A DNA stretch of 64,000 nucleotides from assembly GCA_017646665.1 (NCBI GenBank), contig JAGCMB010000029.1, positions 1 to 64,000 of the forward strand, read 5' to 3'. Positions 26,401 to 37,649 of the stretch are shown here, in pieces. Each line of letters opens with the position of its first letter. Position 1 is the first letter of the stretch. Under the pieces are notes generated by a model. It was not told the origin of the DNA. It saw only the letters and a list, made by a program, of their open reading frames with translations, and made no database searches. The position numbers were made by a program, and so were the translations under genes. The DNA is from Bacteroidaceae bacterium. Its GTDB lineage: Bacteria; Bacteroidota; Bacteroidia; Bacteroidales; Bacteroidaceae.

Positions 26401-28109
26401 CATCGGGTGAGCGTGCAATGTTTGCAGATTTCAAGGATTTTGTAAAAAATGCTCTCGTGAGAATGAATATTTACACAGGACGTAACAGAAGAGTCACCGA
26501 GAACGATTTGAAAAGTCTTCTTCGTCAGCACGCCAAGTATATTGAGAAGCGCACTGCGCCATCCAATTATCGCAGATGGGTGTTCGGGCGTTTTGATGCC
26601 GCCAAGCAGAATGAAAAGACCTATTACGACCGCGAGGCTTATGAGAATGACATAAGAGAGAAAATGGCCGGAGGCAAGTTTTTTATCAATACACCTAGTG
26701 CTTTGTATAACACAAAGGCCTTGCAGAATTATGAATTCTTGCCCGAAGAGAAAAAGAAGCAATTCCTTAAACGTTGGAACACAACCGACGAAGAGGTTAT
26801 GGAACTCAAATCCCAAAACAAACATCGTTTCATCGGGAAGAAAGGTGCCGATAACAAAGCTTATTACGAAGGGCTTGAAGATGGCGACCCGGAGCTTGCC
26901 GAGGCTATTGAGCTGGAGAAGAAAGGCTATGATTCCAATAGTATAAGGTTTGCAACCGGCTGGGAACGTGGGGTTGACAATGAATGGCGAAAAGAGATGT
27001 CCGATGGCAGAATGACTATTCACGACCAACTGTATAAATCGCTCGCCCGCAAGAACAAGGATTTGGCAAATGACTATCTTGAATTGAAGAGCATACCGCT
27101 TGAGGCTTGGGGTTATGACGAAAATGCCGTATGGGAGCGTGCGCGCCGAGAGAGTGGCAATTTCTTGGAAAACTCTACTCTCAAGGATATTCTGCACGAT
27201 CCGTCGTTTTACGCCACATATCCCGAACTAGCCAATCTTCCGGTGGAGATTGTCGAGAATGCTAAAGTACCGTTCAGATACGATAGCAAAGGCAAGAAAA
27301 TTCTTCTTGACAAGAGCTTTTTCGTTCATCCCGAAAATTCTGTATATATGTCAGGAGTCCTGCAGAATGTGATACAGGATTATGAAGGATTCAGCAAGGC
27401 TGTGTCGATGAACCTTCTTGGTATAAATTCAAAGCTAAAACGCAGATATAACGAGGCGCAAAAGATTATAGATGCTGTTGCCAATGCAAGAAGAGCCGTT
27501 CCCGATTTTGATAAGGAGAGGAATATTGACAAGGCTTTTGAAAAAGAGTATAAACTCACACCCGAGGAGTTCAAGAAGAGATTTCCTTCGCTCGATGAGT
27601 ATCTGATATACAAATTGACTGGTAAGGATTTTGCATTTAGCGGTGATGTCGAGATGCGTAATGTTATGAACCGTTTCGATGCCGGCGATTATGATGGTCG
27701 TGTAATTCCACCCGAAACAACCGAGGATGTTCCTCGCTCAAAACAGGTGGTGATTAAAAAACTGAACGATTTGAAGCCGTATTTCAATGGTCCGCTTGAC
27801 ATAATTTATCAAAAGCTCAATCAACTCCATTCCGACGAGCCTCTGTTGCTCGAGAATGTTAAGGAACGTGTCCGTCGTGCCGACCTCTCCCCCGTTGAGC
27901 GTGGACGCTTTGAGTGGGAGATGGACGAGTATGCCAAGGAGGTGCTTGACAGGATGCTCAATATGGGTAAGTGGAAAAATGATTATGGTTACGGAGAGTT
28001 TAAGAAAAAACAGGATGACAAGAAACGCAGATTGAGGGATGCTGTTGATTTTCAGAAGTGGCGCGATATCTTCAGACATCTTGACGATGAACTTGACGAC
28101 CTTAACTAA
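23442..28109 (+). CDS. Giant polyvalent/ejection-type protein with zincin-like domain
   Basis: A protein of 1555 residues, the largest in the window. Residues 1-140 are polar and disordered. Residues about 250-470 contain Ala/Gly-rich, weakly hydrophobic helices (IGSLLIDAPAFASFGALSG, then FGTGATAGAVGTRL), as in membrane-crossing ejection proteins. Near 920-980 lies a metallopeptidase-like site: VVHECVAHGGLQKLFG (H922, E923, H927) and about 50 residues on VIEEYLAHLTE. This HExxxHxG plus distal E(E)xxAH pattern is what I know from the zincin-like domain of phage polyvalent proteins. The last 500 residues are charged and helical. Such proteins are packed in the head and injected with DNA. It sits directly before the portal gene. 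Family by recognition; cleavage not shown. Confidence 0.72.
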   Translation: MYSVNFNEEENNKKKKAHKSLFPENVNDLGVKENETFKQNLAGNGVLLQNTSGADTYAKDDVINNTVFASSMLKKDKEKPVSTLSVADSVDTKKTINSQLSSKEVLGANYNKPGSWGKYLKSVAPEPTPQRTAALYSVSKKAVEDIASDYLKNELKAVYDKKLEAARIHSNNAYAEYGTDAIAAMRIAQERSDPMAVIDETMKEVDAGKLRKMVEPLALRGGFDADEYIEDYVKPTLHDMMLNDYIDKNKPKNSAEYMLRAAYDGSLIGKAANIGLGRSSFAQIENESLARYGASRLENFAAGIGSLLIDAPAFASFGALSGRIVGKATSYATNKLAERLLSYSAADGMTKLRASQIAQRAIVGNLSNRIMQSATTQGLTLGTYDLANSVAEDVLYNDCVDTGKAFKSFAKGFGTGATAGAVGTRLKKMMGGLTGGKKMLASTGVLSAESAVFTLSTEMDKVLNDVEVKPIDLFNDYAESLATLGVMKMTHWRPKGAENKLKADGTLKDELKLSKSEQEELREMNIDPVEFMGYVEKSLNLPSYGVGATRNHITEKYLEMMQSKDVSATTKAKLMYLIDNKLTSTPPVPFDYDVEQNRKGEWVYTTYDFEGNKVERRLFEHAGKVKNHLLVEKSKLRNNRIAAYERELLQGIDSQNLLRQAGLYAKEKSVSIDDISQALYKRAQNTPLSGWEDMLVREIVDRASYDQSGMVQFLTDMRRNIEKKHGLDDGSMLTKINTPFYKCTNAENKALDEYEALVRNEVNALKQGTDKERAAQLREIGENSSLKGMANDEVKRKEVEDFYTRNPDKIDAVGSGFKEKPIEIDDNEPSEFVWSYNGTENTVEDIEYFKDVAQDVAGRFNFDIGFIKNEREIPLPDTNDKYDVMNYNNKLRAMGWLDKKGGITINLPNIPSVEEIEKTVVHECVAHGGLQKLFGNHLNTFLEEVYRKASGDVRVAINNIQSRYPFADNYTVIEEYLAHLTEKSVLSSGERAMFADFKDFVKNALVRMNIYTGRNRRVTENDLKSLLRQHAKYIEKRTAPSNYRRWVFGRFDAAKQNEKTYYDREAYENDIREKMAGGKFFINTPSALYNTKALQNYEFLPEEKKKQFLKRWNTTDEEVMELKSQNKHRFIGKKGADNKAYYEGLEDGDPELAEAIELEKKGYDSNSIRFATGWERGVDNEWRKEMSDGRMTIHDQLYKSLARKNKDLANDYLELKSIPLEAWGYDENAVWERARRESGNFLENSTLKDILHDPSFYATYPELANLPVEIVENAKVPFRYDSKGKKILLDKSFFVHPENSVYMSGVLQNVIQDYEGFSKAVSMNLLGINSKLKRRYNEAQKIIDAVANARRAVPDFDKERNIDKAFEKEYKLTPEEFKKRFPSLDEYLIYKLTGKDFAFSGDVEMRNVMNRFDAGDYDGRVIPPETTEDVPRSKQVVIKKLNDLKPYFNGPLDIIYQKLNQLHSDEPLLLENVKERVRRADLSPVERGRFEWEMDEYAKEVLDRMLNMGKWKNDYGYGEFKKKQDDKKRRLRDAVDFQKWRDIFRHLDDELDDLN

Positions 28110-28123
28110 AAACAGATTGAGTG

Positions 28124-30055
28124 ATGAATAAATTTCTTGATAAACGTGTTAGAGCATCCTCTCGTGAGGAGTGCAGGCTCGATGAGCAACCTGGAGTAGC
28201 CATCGGTTTTTTGAATGAATGTGCCGCTTGTTGGAATGCTCTTGATGAGGCTCGCCGCAAATTGCGGCGCAGCCTTATGTACAGCTATGGTGACCAATGG
28301 GGCGACCTGGTCACCGACCCTGATACTCTTGCTCAGATTACCGAGGGCGATTTGATAAAGAAAAACGGAAAAGTGCCTTTGAAGAACAATATGATTGCCC
28401 CCATATTAAGCAATATTGAAGGACAGTTGCGGCAGAATCTTATGCGCCCGATATGTGTGGCACGCGACCAGAGCGAGGGACGCGTGGGCGAGATGATGTC
28501 TGTGGCCATAGAGTATGTCCACGATATTAACGAAATGGAGGAGGTGGATGCAGACTCTATGCGTATGCTGTTGAATGGCGGAATGGCTGCACAAAGGGTG
28601 GAGTATGGCTTGAACAGTGCGAAGGAGAAACGGGATGTTTGGGTTTATCCGGTAAATCCATCGCGACTCTTCTTTAATACAAATCTTGAGGATGTCCGTA
28701 TGTGGGATTTGACTTGCATCGGTGAACTCTTTGACCTGCCACTTGATGATGTGTTGGCTCACTTCGGCAATACACCCGAAAAGAAGGAGCGTATCCGTAA
28801 TATATATTCCAATGTAGAGTCGCAGGTGTTCGGTAGCCGTGCCATGCAGGGCGACGAGTCGCGTTCACTCTCCTTCTACACTGCATCGCGCAGCAACTTG
28901 TGCCGTGTTGTTCTTGGGTGGAAACTCGAAACACGCGATGCCTATCTATGGAACGATACCCAACGCGGAACGTGGGGCTATCTGCCCTATGACAATGAAA
29001 GTCGCAAGAAACTTGATGCTGAAAATGCCCGTCGACGTAAGGAGGCCACCGAGAATGGAAAGGCCGAAAACGATGTCTTGCTCATTGAGTATGAGTTTGC
29101 AACGGAACGTTTCTGGTATTATCGCTATATGTCCCCTTATGGTGATATACTCCAGGAGGGACGCAGCCCCTATTGGCACGGTGAACACAACTATGTACTG
29201 CACCTTTATCCATTGATTCAAGGGCGGCTTGGTAATTTTGTGGAGCAATTCATAGACCAGCAACGTGCTATAAACCGCACTGCTACACTCATCGATTTTA
29301 TTCGCGGAACATCATCAAAAGGTGTCCTTGTCGTTGATGACGATGCTTTCGAGAGCATGTCGCGCGAGGAGGTTATTGATGAATATGTGCGTTACAACGG
29401 TGTCCTTTTTGTGAAACTAAAGCCTGGGCAGAGCATAGATGGAGTAGTGCGTCAATATAATAGTGGTGCAGCCGTGGCGGGTGACTTTGAACTGTTGAAT
29501 TTGCAGTTGAGGCTTATCAATGAAATCTCCGGTGTGAATTCTGCCATGCAAGGACAGACTCCCCGTTCCGGAACACCTGCCTCACTATATGCCCAACAGG
29601 TGCAGAATTCCTCCTTGAATTTAAAGGGGTTGTTCGATGGCTTCAGGACATTCCGTCGTCGTCGCGACGCAAAAGTGATGAAGACGCTGCAACAGTTCTA
29701 TACCGATATGCGCTATATAGACCTCGCCGGCTCGCAATACAGCGAAGAGGCCAAATGGTACGACCCGCAAAAAGTCCAGGACAGCGAGCTCGACATAACC
29801 ATTTCCGAGGGCTATAATACTCCGGCATATCAGATGCTTGCCAATGACTTCCTTCTTGAATTGTTCCGTGCCAAGGCCTTGGATGTAAAGACGATGCTTG
29901 AGAATTCGTCATATCCTTTTGCCACGAAGATTCTGGAAGCCATTAAACGCAACGAGGAGGCTGTTGCGAAAGGTGACTCACTTCAAGGAATACCACAGGA
30001 GTTGATGGCGCAGTTGCAAGCGTCTGATAAAAGTGGACTGACACTCAAGGATTGA
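28124..30055 (+). CDS. Phage portal protein
   Basis: A protein of 643 residues (ATG at 28124; a GTG just before is unlikely). It forms the dodecameric ring at one head vertex. P22/podoviral-type features are an N-terminal helix with ARRKLRRSLMYSYGDQWGDL, then KNNMIAPILSNIEGQLRQN, the wing and stem region with LIDFIRGTSSKGVLVVDDDAF, and PRSGTPASLYAQQVQNSSLNLKGLFDGF before the crown. The reading frame closes with TGA at 30053-30055, but the same frame continues for 28 further sense codons with a plausible charged tail to a TGA at 30140-30142. It is the last gene of the right module, whereas phages usually place it next to the terminase, here 24 kb away across the atp operon. Confidence 0.88.
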   Translation: MNKFLDKRVRASSREECRLDEQPGVAIGFLNECAACWNALDEARRKLRRSLMYSYGDQWGDLVTDPDTLAQITEGDLIKKNGKVPLKNNMIAPILSNIEGQLRQNLMRPICVARDQSEGRVGEMMSVAIEYVHDINEMEEVDADSMRMLLNGGMAAQRVEYGLNSAKEKRDVWVYPVNPSRLFFNTNLEDVRMWDLTCIGELFDLPLDDVLAHFGNTPEKKERIRNIYSNVESQVFGSRAMQGDESRSLSFYTASRSNLCRVVLGWKLETRDAYLWNDTQRGTWGYLPYDNESRKKLDAENARRRKEATENGKAENDVLLIEYEFATERFWYYRYMSPYGDILQEGRSPYWHGEHNYVLHLYPLIQGRLGNFVEQFIDQQRAINRTATLIDFIRGTSSKGVLVVDDDAFESMSREEVIDEYVRYNGVLFVKLKPGQSIDGVVRQYNSGAAVAGDFELLNLQLRLINEISGVNSAMQGQTPRSGTPASLYAQQVQNSSLNLKGLFDGFRTFRRRRDAKVMKTLQQFYTDMRYIDLAGSQYSEEAKWYDPQKVQDSELDITISEGYNTPAYQMLANDFLLELFRAKALDVKTMLENSSYPFATKILEAIKRNEEAVAKGDSLQGIPQELMAQLQASDKSGLTLKD

Positions 30056-30142
30056 ACATCCGATGAGCAACAGAAGACCACAGAGCATGCTGCTCCTGAA
30101 AAAACAGATGCGGCAAAGAGTATGTTGTCGCAGATGCGTTGA
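30056..30142 (+). pseudogene. In-frame extension of the portal gene after TGA
   Basis: 28 sense codons in the portal frame follow its TGA: TSDEQQKTTEHAAPEK, then TDAAKSMLSQMR, then a TGA. The composition (acidic/polar then basic amphipathic end) suits a portal C-terminus. It is either the remains of a longer gene cut by a nonsense mutation or a readthrough product. A separate small gene here is unlikely because no start codon with a ribosome site fits. Confidence 0.6.
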
Positions 30143-30182
30143 TTTCTTGTGCTGCGATTGTTGTTATTGTCTTAAAAAGATG

Positions 30183-30190
30183 TATTTTTG
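30183..30190 (+). promoter_or_regulatory. Promoter (-7 element) of the lipoprotein gene
   Basis: TATTTTTG matches TAnnTTTG fully, about 75 nt before the start at 30265, after the end of the phage module. No phage-type box lies upstream. Confidence 0.55.
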
Positions 30191-30264
30191 CATTGAGTTG
30201 GCCGATGTGTACCGGATGTGGATATGTAGGCTTGTGAAAAGTATAATAATCAATAAAAATAGTT

Positions 30265-30684
30265 ATGAAAAAGATTTTGATTCTATCTGTGATGTTGATG
30301 GTGTCTGTTGTAGTGACAACATCTTGTAGTTCTGAGAAATCGGCTACCAAGGCTTTTGCAAATACCGGTTACGAGATGGGTAAACTTAAGCCGGCCCAGC
30401 AGGTAGCCTTGTCGCCAATGATGGCAGCCTACCCAACGTATGTTCAGACTGCTTTGGGCTATCTTGCAACAGAAAACTCAATAACTTTTGTGTATGAGCT
30501 GGATGATGCAGCTTGGAACCTCTATACACAGGCACTGCGTAAGGATGGGTTTTCAAATGTGGCAAGTGGCTATGTCAAGGCCGATAAAGCTTTGGGAATT
30601 ACATATAATGTAGGGACAAGCACAGTGACAATATACAAGAAAACATATCGATTGGTAACATTTGCGTGTGCGGATTTTTTCTAA
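30265..30684 (+). CDS. Small lipoprotein, unknown
   Basis: A protein of 139 residues with a lipoprotein signal (MKKILILSVMLMVSVVVTT, lipobox TSC near Cys21). The mature part is about 115 residues of mixed helix and strand (SPMMAAYPTYVQTALGYLA, YELDDAAWNLYTQAL) with no known catalytic motif. It is a single gene with its own promoter and terminator between the portal gene and ligA. Function unknown. Confidence 0.8.
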   Translation: MKKILILSVMLMVSVVVTTSCSSEKSATKAFANTGYEMGKLKPAQQVALSPMMAAYPTYVQTALGYLATENSITFVYELDDAAWNLYTQALRKDGFSNVASGYVKADKALGITYNVGTSTVTIYKKTYRLVTFACADFF

Positions 30685-30700
30685 TCTACGTGAAGATTTG

Positions 30701-30741
30701 AAAAACAGGAGCCATTTCAATTGAAAAAGCTCCTGTTTTTT
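30701..30741 (+). terminator. Terminator after the lipoprotein gene
   Basis: AAAAACAGGAGC (30701-30712) pairs with GCTCCTGTTTTT (30729-30740), followed by a T-run. Confidence 0.85.
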
Positions 30742-30746
30742 CGTTA

Positions 30747-32783
<2,037 letters not shown>

Positions 32784-32855
32784 GGTTCTAAACCAAGACC
32801 AAATTTTTAGTTTAGATTTATATAATATATATTATAAAAATAGCAAAATTTGATG

Positions 32856-32863
32856 TAATTTTG
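32856..32863 (+). promoter_or_regulatory. dapA promoter (-7 element)
   Basis: TAATTTTG is a full match to TAnnTTTG, 36 nt before the dapA start, in an AT-rich gap after ligA. Confidence 0.65.
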
Positions 32864-32899
32864 CACTCCGAAATAATTTTGAGATTTTTATAGAAACTT

Positions 32900-33781
32900 A
32901 TGATGCGAAAAACACTGAAAGGTATGGGTGTTGCAATAGTGACTCCCTTTACAAATGACGGCGAGGTAGATTATGCAGCGTTGGAGAATTTGGTGCAGAT
33001 GCATATTGACTGCGGCACTGATTTCCTTTGCGTGCTTGGCACTACAGGAGAGACTCCTACATTGACAACCGACGAGAAACGTGAAATACGAAAGCGCATC
33101 ATTAAGCAGGTTGATGGTCGTATGCCCATTATGCTTGGCATTGGTGGCAACTGTACACGCAATGTGATAGAGGAGATTAAAAACGAGGACTTGACAGGTG
33201 TTGATGCAATCCTGTCTGTCGCACCATACTACAACAAGCCTACACAAGAGGGCATTTACCGTCACTACAAGGCTATCGCCGATTCTACAGATATGCCAAT
33301 TTATATGTACAATGTTCCGGGACGTACCGGTATAAACATTCTTCCTTCAACAGTTGTGCGCTTGGCAAAAGAATGTCCTAATATCGTGGGCTACAAGGCT
33401 GCATCGGGCAATTTGGCGCAGATAAAGGAGCTTGTTGCAATGAAACCACCTCACTTCGACCTCTTCTCGGGTGACGACGCCTTGACAGTAGATATAATGG
33501 AAGCAGGTGGCGTTGGTGTCATATCTGTCTTTGGAAACGCTTATCCAAAAGAGATGATTGCGCTTGTACGTGCAATGCAAGAGGGACGCATTGGTGATGC
33601 CCGTAATCGTCACGATAGATTGAATGAACTGTTCCAGCTGATTTTTGTCGATGGAAACCCATCGGGTATCAAGGCTTTGTTGAATATACACGGCCGTATA
33701 AACAATGTGTTGCGTTTGCCACTTGTTCCTGCTTGCGACGACACATACAGCGAACTCCAACAAGCAATAACAACATTCTGA
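32900..33781 (+). CDS. dapA: 4-hydroxy-tetrahydrodipicolinate synthase
   Basis: A protein of 293 residues that condenses pyruvate with aspartate semialdehyde, the first step of the lysine/diaminopimelate branch. A TIM barrel with the signature GTTGETPTL, the YYNKPTQEGIYRHY stretch, the conserved Tyr in MYNVPGRTG and the Schiff-base Lys in VGYKAASGNL. Length normal. The next gene starts one nucleotide after its stop. Confidence 0.97.
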   Translation: MMRKTLKGMGVAIVTPFTNDGEVDYAALENLVQMHIDCGTDFLCVLGTTGETPTLTTDEKREIRKRIIKQVDGRMPIMLGIGGNCTRNVIEEIKNEDLTGVDAILSVAPYYNKPTQEGIYRHYKAIADSTDMPIYMYNVPGRTGINILPSTVVRLAKECPNIVGYKAASGNLAQIKELVAMKPPHFDLFSGDDALTVDIMEAGGVGVISVFGNAYPKEMIALVRAMQEGRIGDARNRHDRLNELFQLIFVDGNPSGIKALLNIHGRINNVLRLPLVPACDDTYSELQQAITTF

Positions 33782-33782
33782 T

Positions 33783-34568
33783 ATGGAACATCTGAGAGCG
33801 GCTCTTGACGATAAACTTGTGCGCTACAATTGCAAGGAGTTTATTGGTAATGATCCAATCTCCTTTCCCCATTCGTTCACTCGTCGCGAAGATATTGAAA
33901 TAGCTGCTCTTCTGGCTTCGGTAATCGCTTGGGGAAATAGAAAGATGATTCTTGCTTCGGGCAAGAAGATGTTTTACGATATTATGCACTCTGCACCATA
34001 CGACTATGTTATGAGTGGCGAGTGGGAACAGCTTGACGATTCTCTGAATATCCATCGCACTTTCTTTGCAAGCGATTTTAAATATATATGTCGTGGACTG
34101 AAGAGCATATATTCCAAGTACTCTACAATGGAGGCCTTGTTTTTGGGATGTTCTGTTTGGGATGGTATTGGAAATCTGCGTCGCGAAATGGCTGATGCAA
34201 ACGGTGGCGCAACAACAAAACACATCAGTAATCCTGTCCCACAGAAAGGAAAGCCGGCCTCGGCTTGTAAAAGAATGAATATGATGCTTCGTTGGCTTTG
34301 CCGCAAGGACGGTATTGTCGACTTGGGAATTTGGGATGGAGTGTCTGCGGCGGAACTGATGATACCGCTCGATGTGCACGTGGCACGTACAGCACGTCTT
34401 TTGGGAATAGTGAACCGTAAACAGAATGACCGTAAGACCGTTGAGCTGTTGACAGCCCAGTTGCGCAAGCTTTCGCCCGACGACCCGGTGAAGTACGATT
34501 TTGCACTGTTTGGGGTAGGTGAGGCCGGCGACAGTTTTATAAATGAAATGATACACAATACAAAATAA
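33783..34568 (+). CDS. TIGR02757 family protein
   Basis: A protein of 261 residues. I recognise the family by DPISFPHSFTRREDIEIAALLASVIAWGNRKMI near the start, a central RMNMMLRWLCRKDGIVDLGIW and the end KYDFALFGVGEAG. The general look (helical, with LDVHVARTARLLG) recalls helix-hairpin-helix DNA glycosylases, but the function is not known to me. It is probably cotranscribed with dapA. Confidence 0.85.
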   Translation: MEHLRAALDDKLVRYNCKEFIGNDPISFPHSFTRREDIEIAALLASVIAWGNRKMILASGKKMFYDIMHSAPYDYVMSGEWEQLDDSLNIHRTFFASDFKYICRGLKSIYSKYSTMEALFLGCSVWDGIGNLRREMADANGGATTKHISNPVPQKGKPASACKRMNMMLRWLCRKDGIVDLGIWDGVSAAELMIPLDVHVARTARLLGIVNRKQNDRKTVELLTAQLRKLSPDDPVKYDFALFGVGEAGDSFINEMIHNTK

Positions 34569-34599
34569 CGTAAAACCTTTAGGGGAAAATATTAGAACA

Positions 34600-36879
34600 A
34601 TGGCAAAGATAACCAAAGAAGATGCATTGAACTATCACTCCGGCAAACGTCCCGGAAAAATTGAGGTAGTACCTACGAAACCATATTTCACACAGACCGA
34701 CCTTTCGTTGGCCTACTCTCCAGGTGTTGCAGAACCCTGTCTTGAGATAAAGGATAATCCTAACGATGCCTATAAATATACCGACAAAGGAAACCTTGTT
34801 GCTGTAATTTCAAACGGTACAGCTGTGCTTGGTCTTGGCAATATCGGTCCTCTTGCCGGTAAACCGGTAATGGAGGGTAAAGGATTGCTTTTCAAGATTT
34901 ATGCAGGTATCGACGTTTTCGATATCGAGGTTGATGAGCAAGACCCTGAGAAGTTTATTCAGGCTGTAAAGGCTATTGCCCCCACTTTCGGTGGTATCAA
35001 TCTCGAGGATATCAAAGCGCCTGAGTGCTTTGAGATAGAGCGTCGTCTGAAAGAGGAACTTGATATTCCTGTTATGCACGACGACCAGCACGGTACAGCC
35101 ATCATTTCAGCAGCCGGTTTGCTTAACGCACTCGAGGTCAACGGCAAGAATATTGGCGAGGTGAAGGTTGTTGTCAATGGCGCCGGTGCTGCGGCAATTT
35201 CCTGTACAAAACTGTATGTCGCACTTGGTGTGAAACGCGAGAACATCGTGATGCTTGATAGCCGTGGCGTCATCAGTACTTCACGTACCAACCTCACCCC
35301 CGAGAAGGAGGAGTTTGCAACTACCCGTACAGATATTTCCACCCTTGCCGATGCAATTGTCGGTGCCGATGTCTTTCTTGGTCTTTCAAAGGGAAATGTC
35401 CTCTCAAAGGATATGGTAAGGTCAATGGCTAAAGATCCTATTGTCTTTGCTTTGGCAAATCCTGAGCCCGAGATTACCTATGAGGATGCAATGGAGTGTC
35501 GCCCAGATGTACTTATGAGTACCGGCCGCAGCGACTATCCTAATCAGATAAACAACGTCATCGGATTCCCATATATATTCCGTGGAGCGCTTGACGTGGC
35601 TGCAACAGCCATAAACGAGGAGATGAAACTTGCTGCCGTACACGCAATCGCAAGTCTGGCAAAACAGCCTGTTCCCGAAATCGTGAACAAAGTGTACAAG
35701 GTCGGTAAACTATCTTTTGGCCGTGACTACTTTATTCCAAAGCCTGTCGATCCACGCCTTTTGGTCGAGGTGTCTACAGCTGTTGCTAAAGCCGCAATCG
35801 CAAGTGGTGTTGCCCGCAAAGAGCTCAACGATTGGGAAAAGTACAAGGAGCATCTGCTCGAATTTATGGGACGCGAATCAAAACTCACACAGCAGTTGTA
35901 TGATATGGCCCGTACCGATGTTCAGCGCGTGGTGTTTGCCGAGGGTGCTCACCCATCGATGATGAAGGCAGCCGTGAAGGCAAAAGAAGAGGGCATCTGT
36001 CAGCCTGTTCTTCTTGGCAACGACGAGATAATTACAAAACTTGCAGCAGAGCTAAGTCTTAGTCTTGAGGGTATTGAAGTGGTGAATTTGCGTCACCCCA
36101 ATGAGAGCGAGCGTCGCGAGCGTTATGCCGAAATCCTCGCCAGCAAACGTCAGCGCGAGGGCTATACTATCGAAGAGGCTAACGACAAGATGTTTGAACG
36201 CAACTACTTTGGTATGATGATGGTTGAGACAGGTGATGCCGATGCTTTCGTAACAGGTCTTTACACCAAATTCTCCAATACCATCAAGGTTGCAAAAGAG
36301 GTTGTCGGTGTGCAGGATGGGTATAGCACATTTGCTACAATGCACATAATCAATTCAAAGAAAGGAACATTCTTTGTTGCCGATACATTGATTAACCGTG
36401 CTCCCGATCTGGAAACAATTATAGACATAGCCCGTCTTACAGAAAAATCGGTACGTTTCTTCAATCACGAACCGGTCATTGCAATGGCGTCATATTCAAA
36501 CTTCGGAACCGACCAGGGCGGTAGTGCTGAACGTGTGCGAAAGGCTGTTGCTCATATTCATGAAAACTATCCCGATTGGTTGCTCGACGGTGAAATGCAG
36601 GTGAATATTGCAATGAATAGCGAGTTACGTGACAAGAAGTATCCTTTCAACAAACTCAAAGGTCGTGAGGTGAATGCACTGGTATTCCCTAACTTGAACT
36701 CGGCGTCATCGTCATACAAGATGATGCAGGCTTTGGGCTCTGATACGGAAATTATCGGACCAATCCAAATGGGATTGAATAAGCCTATCCATTTTATTGA
36801 CTTTGAGAGCTCTGTGCAGGAGATTCTTAATATTACCGCAGTTGCAGCTATTGATGCAATGGTAAACAAAAGAAAGTAA
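34600..36879 (+). CDS. maeB: NADP-dependent malic enzyme (MaeB type)
   Basis: A protein of 759 residues that converts malate to pyruvate and CO2. The N-terminal part (about 1-420) is malic enzyme: [15 protein letters not shown], the [19 protein letters not shown] nucleotide-binding segment, LANPEPEI. The C-terminal part (about 430-759) is a phosphate-acetyltransferase-like domain ([14 protein letters not shown], ending [17 protein letters not shown]), which in MaeB has a regulatory rather than catalytic role. Length normal for MaeB. Confidence 0.95.
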   Translation: MAKITKEDALNYHSGKRPGKIEVVPTKPYFTQTDLSLAYSPGVAEPCLEIKDNPNDAYKYTDKGNLVAVISNGTAVLGLGNIGPLAGKPVMEGKGLLFKIYAGIDVFDIEVDEQDPEKFIQAVKAIAPTFGGINLEDIKAPECFEIERRLKEELDIPVMHDDQHGTAIISAAGLLNALEVNGKNIGEVKVVVNGAGAAAISCTKLYVALGVKRENIVMLDSRGVISTSRTNLTPEKEEFATTRTDISTLADAIVGADVFLGLSKGNVLSKDMVRSMAKDPIVFALANPEPEITYEDAMECRPDVLMSTGRSDYPNQINNVIGFPYIFRGALDVAATAINEEMKLAAVHAIASLAKQPVPEIVNKVYKVGKLSFGRDYFIPKPVDPRLLVEVSTAVAKAAIASGVARKELNDWEKYKEHLLEFMGRESKLTQQLYDMARTDVQRVVFAEGAHPSMMKAAVKAKEEGICQPVLLGNDEIITKLAAELSLSLEGIEVVNLRHPNESERRERYAEILASKRQREGYTIEEANDKMFERNYFGMMMVETGDADAFVTGLYTKFSNTIKVAKEVVGVQDGYSTFATMHIINSKKGTFFVADTLINRAPDLETIIDIARLTEKSVRFFNHEPVIAMASYSNFGTDQGGSAERVRKAVAHIHENYPDWLLDGEMQVNIAMNSELRDKKYPFNKLKGREVNALVFPNLNSASSSYKMMQALGSDTEIIGPIQMGLNKPIHFIDFESSVQEILNITAVAAIDAMVNKRK

Positions 36880-36891
36880 ATAAAATGCTTT

Positions 36892-36937
36892 TATACAGAA
36901 ACAGACCTCGGCAATTGCCGAGGTCTGTTTCTGTATA
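36892..36937. terminator. 46-bp perfect palindrome, bidirectional terminator
   Basis: The sequence from 36892 to 36937 is its own reverse complement without a single mismatch, centred on GCAATTGC. It lies between the convergent maeB and outer-membrane protein genes and can end transcription from both sides. Confidence 0.85.
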
Positions 36938-36949
36938 TATGATTTCTCC

Positions 36950-37645
36950 TTATAATATAACACCGACTGAAAAACTCAGGATATTGTCGCGACGGCTTGA
37001 TTTGAAGATGTGTCCGTCTTTGTGTGATATTATATGGCTTGAAACTTCGTTTAGCCCTGCATCGAAAGTGATGTCAAGGAATACTCTGCTGATTTTTATT
37101 CCCAAGCCAATCTCCCAATAATAGTTCTTGTCATTGAGTATCTCTTCGAGGTCGCCATACTTGAAATGCTTGAAATTCTGTTCACTCAGCGAAGTGAGAA
37201 TGAATTTGGTTCGTGGCCCGGTGAAAATACTCAAACCGTATCGTCCCCGTTCAACTATGTTGTAGCCAAAAAGTATTGGAACTTGAATACAATATGTCCT
37301 TAAATCGTAAACCGTGTTGTTGGGGATGAAATTCTCGTTTGTATTTTCTTTCTCATCTTGAAAATCAAAGCTGTGGTTGGTTATGCCGAACGTCGCTTCG
37401 GTCTGCAGGTAGAATTTATTCTTTGTCACTCTTGCAAATGCCGAAAATGCATAACCTATTTTATTGCTCTGAATGTTGTTCGTGTTGAACTTGTAGCCTC
37501 CTATGTCAAATTTGGGGTCGCTGTATGTCACCGCCTGAAAGCCGGCTTTTATGCCGGCGTTGAACTTAACCTTGTCCTTTACCTGTGCTGTTGACAAGAA
37601 AGGAAAGGCTGCTATTATTGCAATTGTCAAGCAGCGCAACCTCAT
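36950..37645 (-). CDS. Outer-membrane beta-barrel protein (PorT-like family)
   Basis: A protein of 231 residues with a signal peptide (MRLRCLTIAIIAAFPFLSTAQ) and then alternating beta strands with aromatic girdles (NAGIKAGFQAVTY, IGYAFSAFARVTKNKFYLQTEATFG) ending in VGVIL. This pattern fits the small Bacteroidota outer-membrane beta-barrel family that includes PorT. It lies 4 nt after the flavin-reductase gene and may be in the pyrBI operon. Exact function unknown. Confidence 0.82.
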   Translation of the reverse strand: MRLRCLTIAIIAAFPFLSTAQVKDKVKFNAGIKAGFQAVTYSDPKFDIGGYKFNTNNIQSNKIGYAFSAFARVTKNKFYLQTEATFGITNHSFDFQDEKENTNENFIPNNTVYDLRTYCIQVPILFGYNIVERGRYGLSIFTGPRTKFILTSLSEQNFKHFKYGDLEEILNDKNYYWEIGLGIKISRVFLDITFDAGLNEVSSHIISHKDGHIFKSSRRDNILSFSVGVIL

Positions 37646-37649
37646 TTAT

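Noticed and set aside
25503-27197. Long leftward frames (291 and 265 codons) opposite the 1555-residue gene
   Set aside because: They are the antisense shadow of a well-formed coding frame, have no promoter or ribosome site, and their translations are unusually hydrophobic and Ile/Phe-rich, as is typical for the complement of such genes.
33669-34616. Leftward frame of 315 codons opposite the TIGR02757 gene
   Set aside because: It lies fully opposite dapA and TIGR02757, both with recognisable family motifs; the translation has no domain character.
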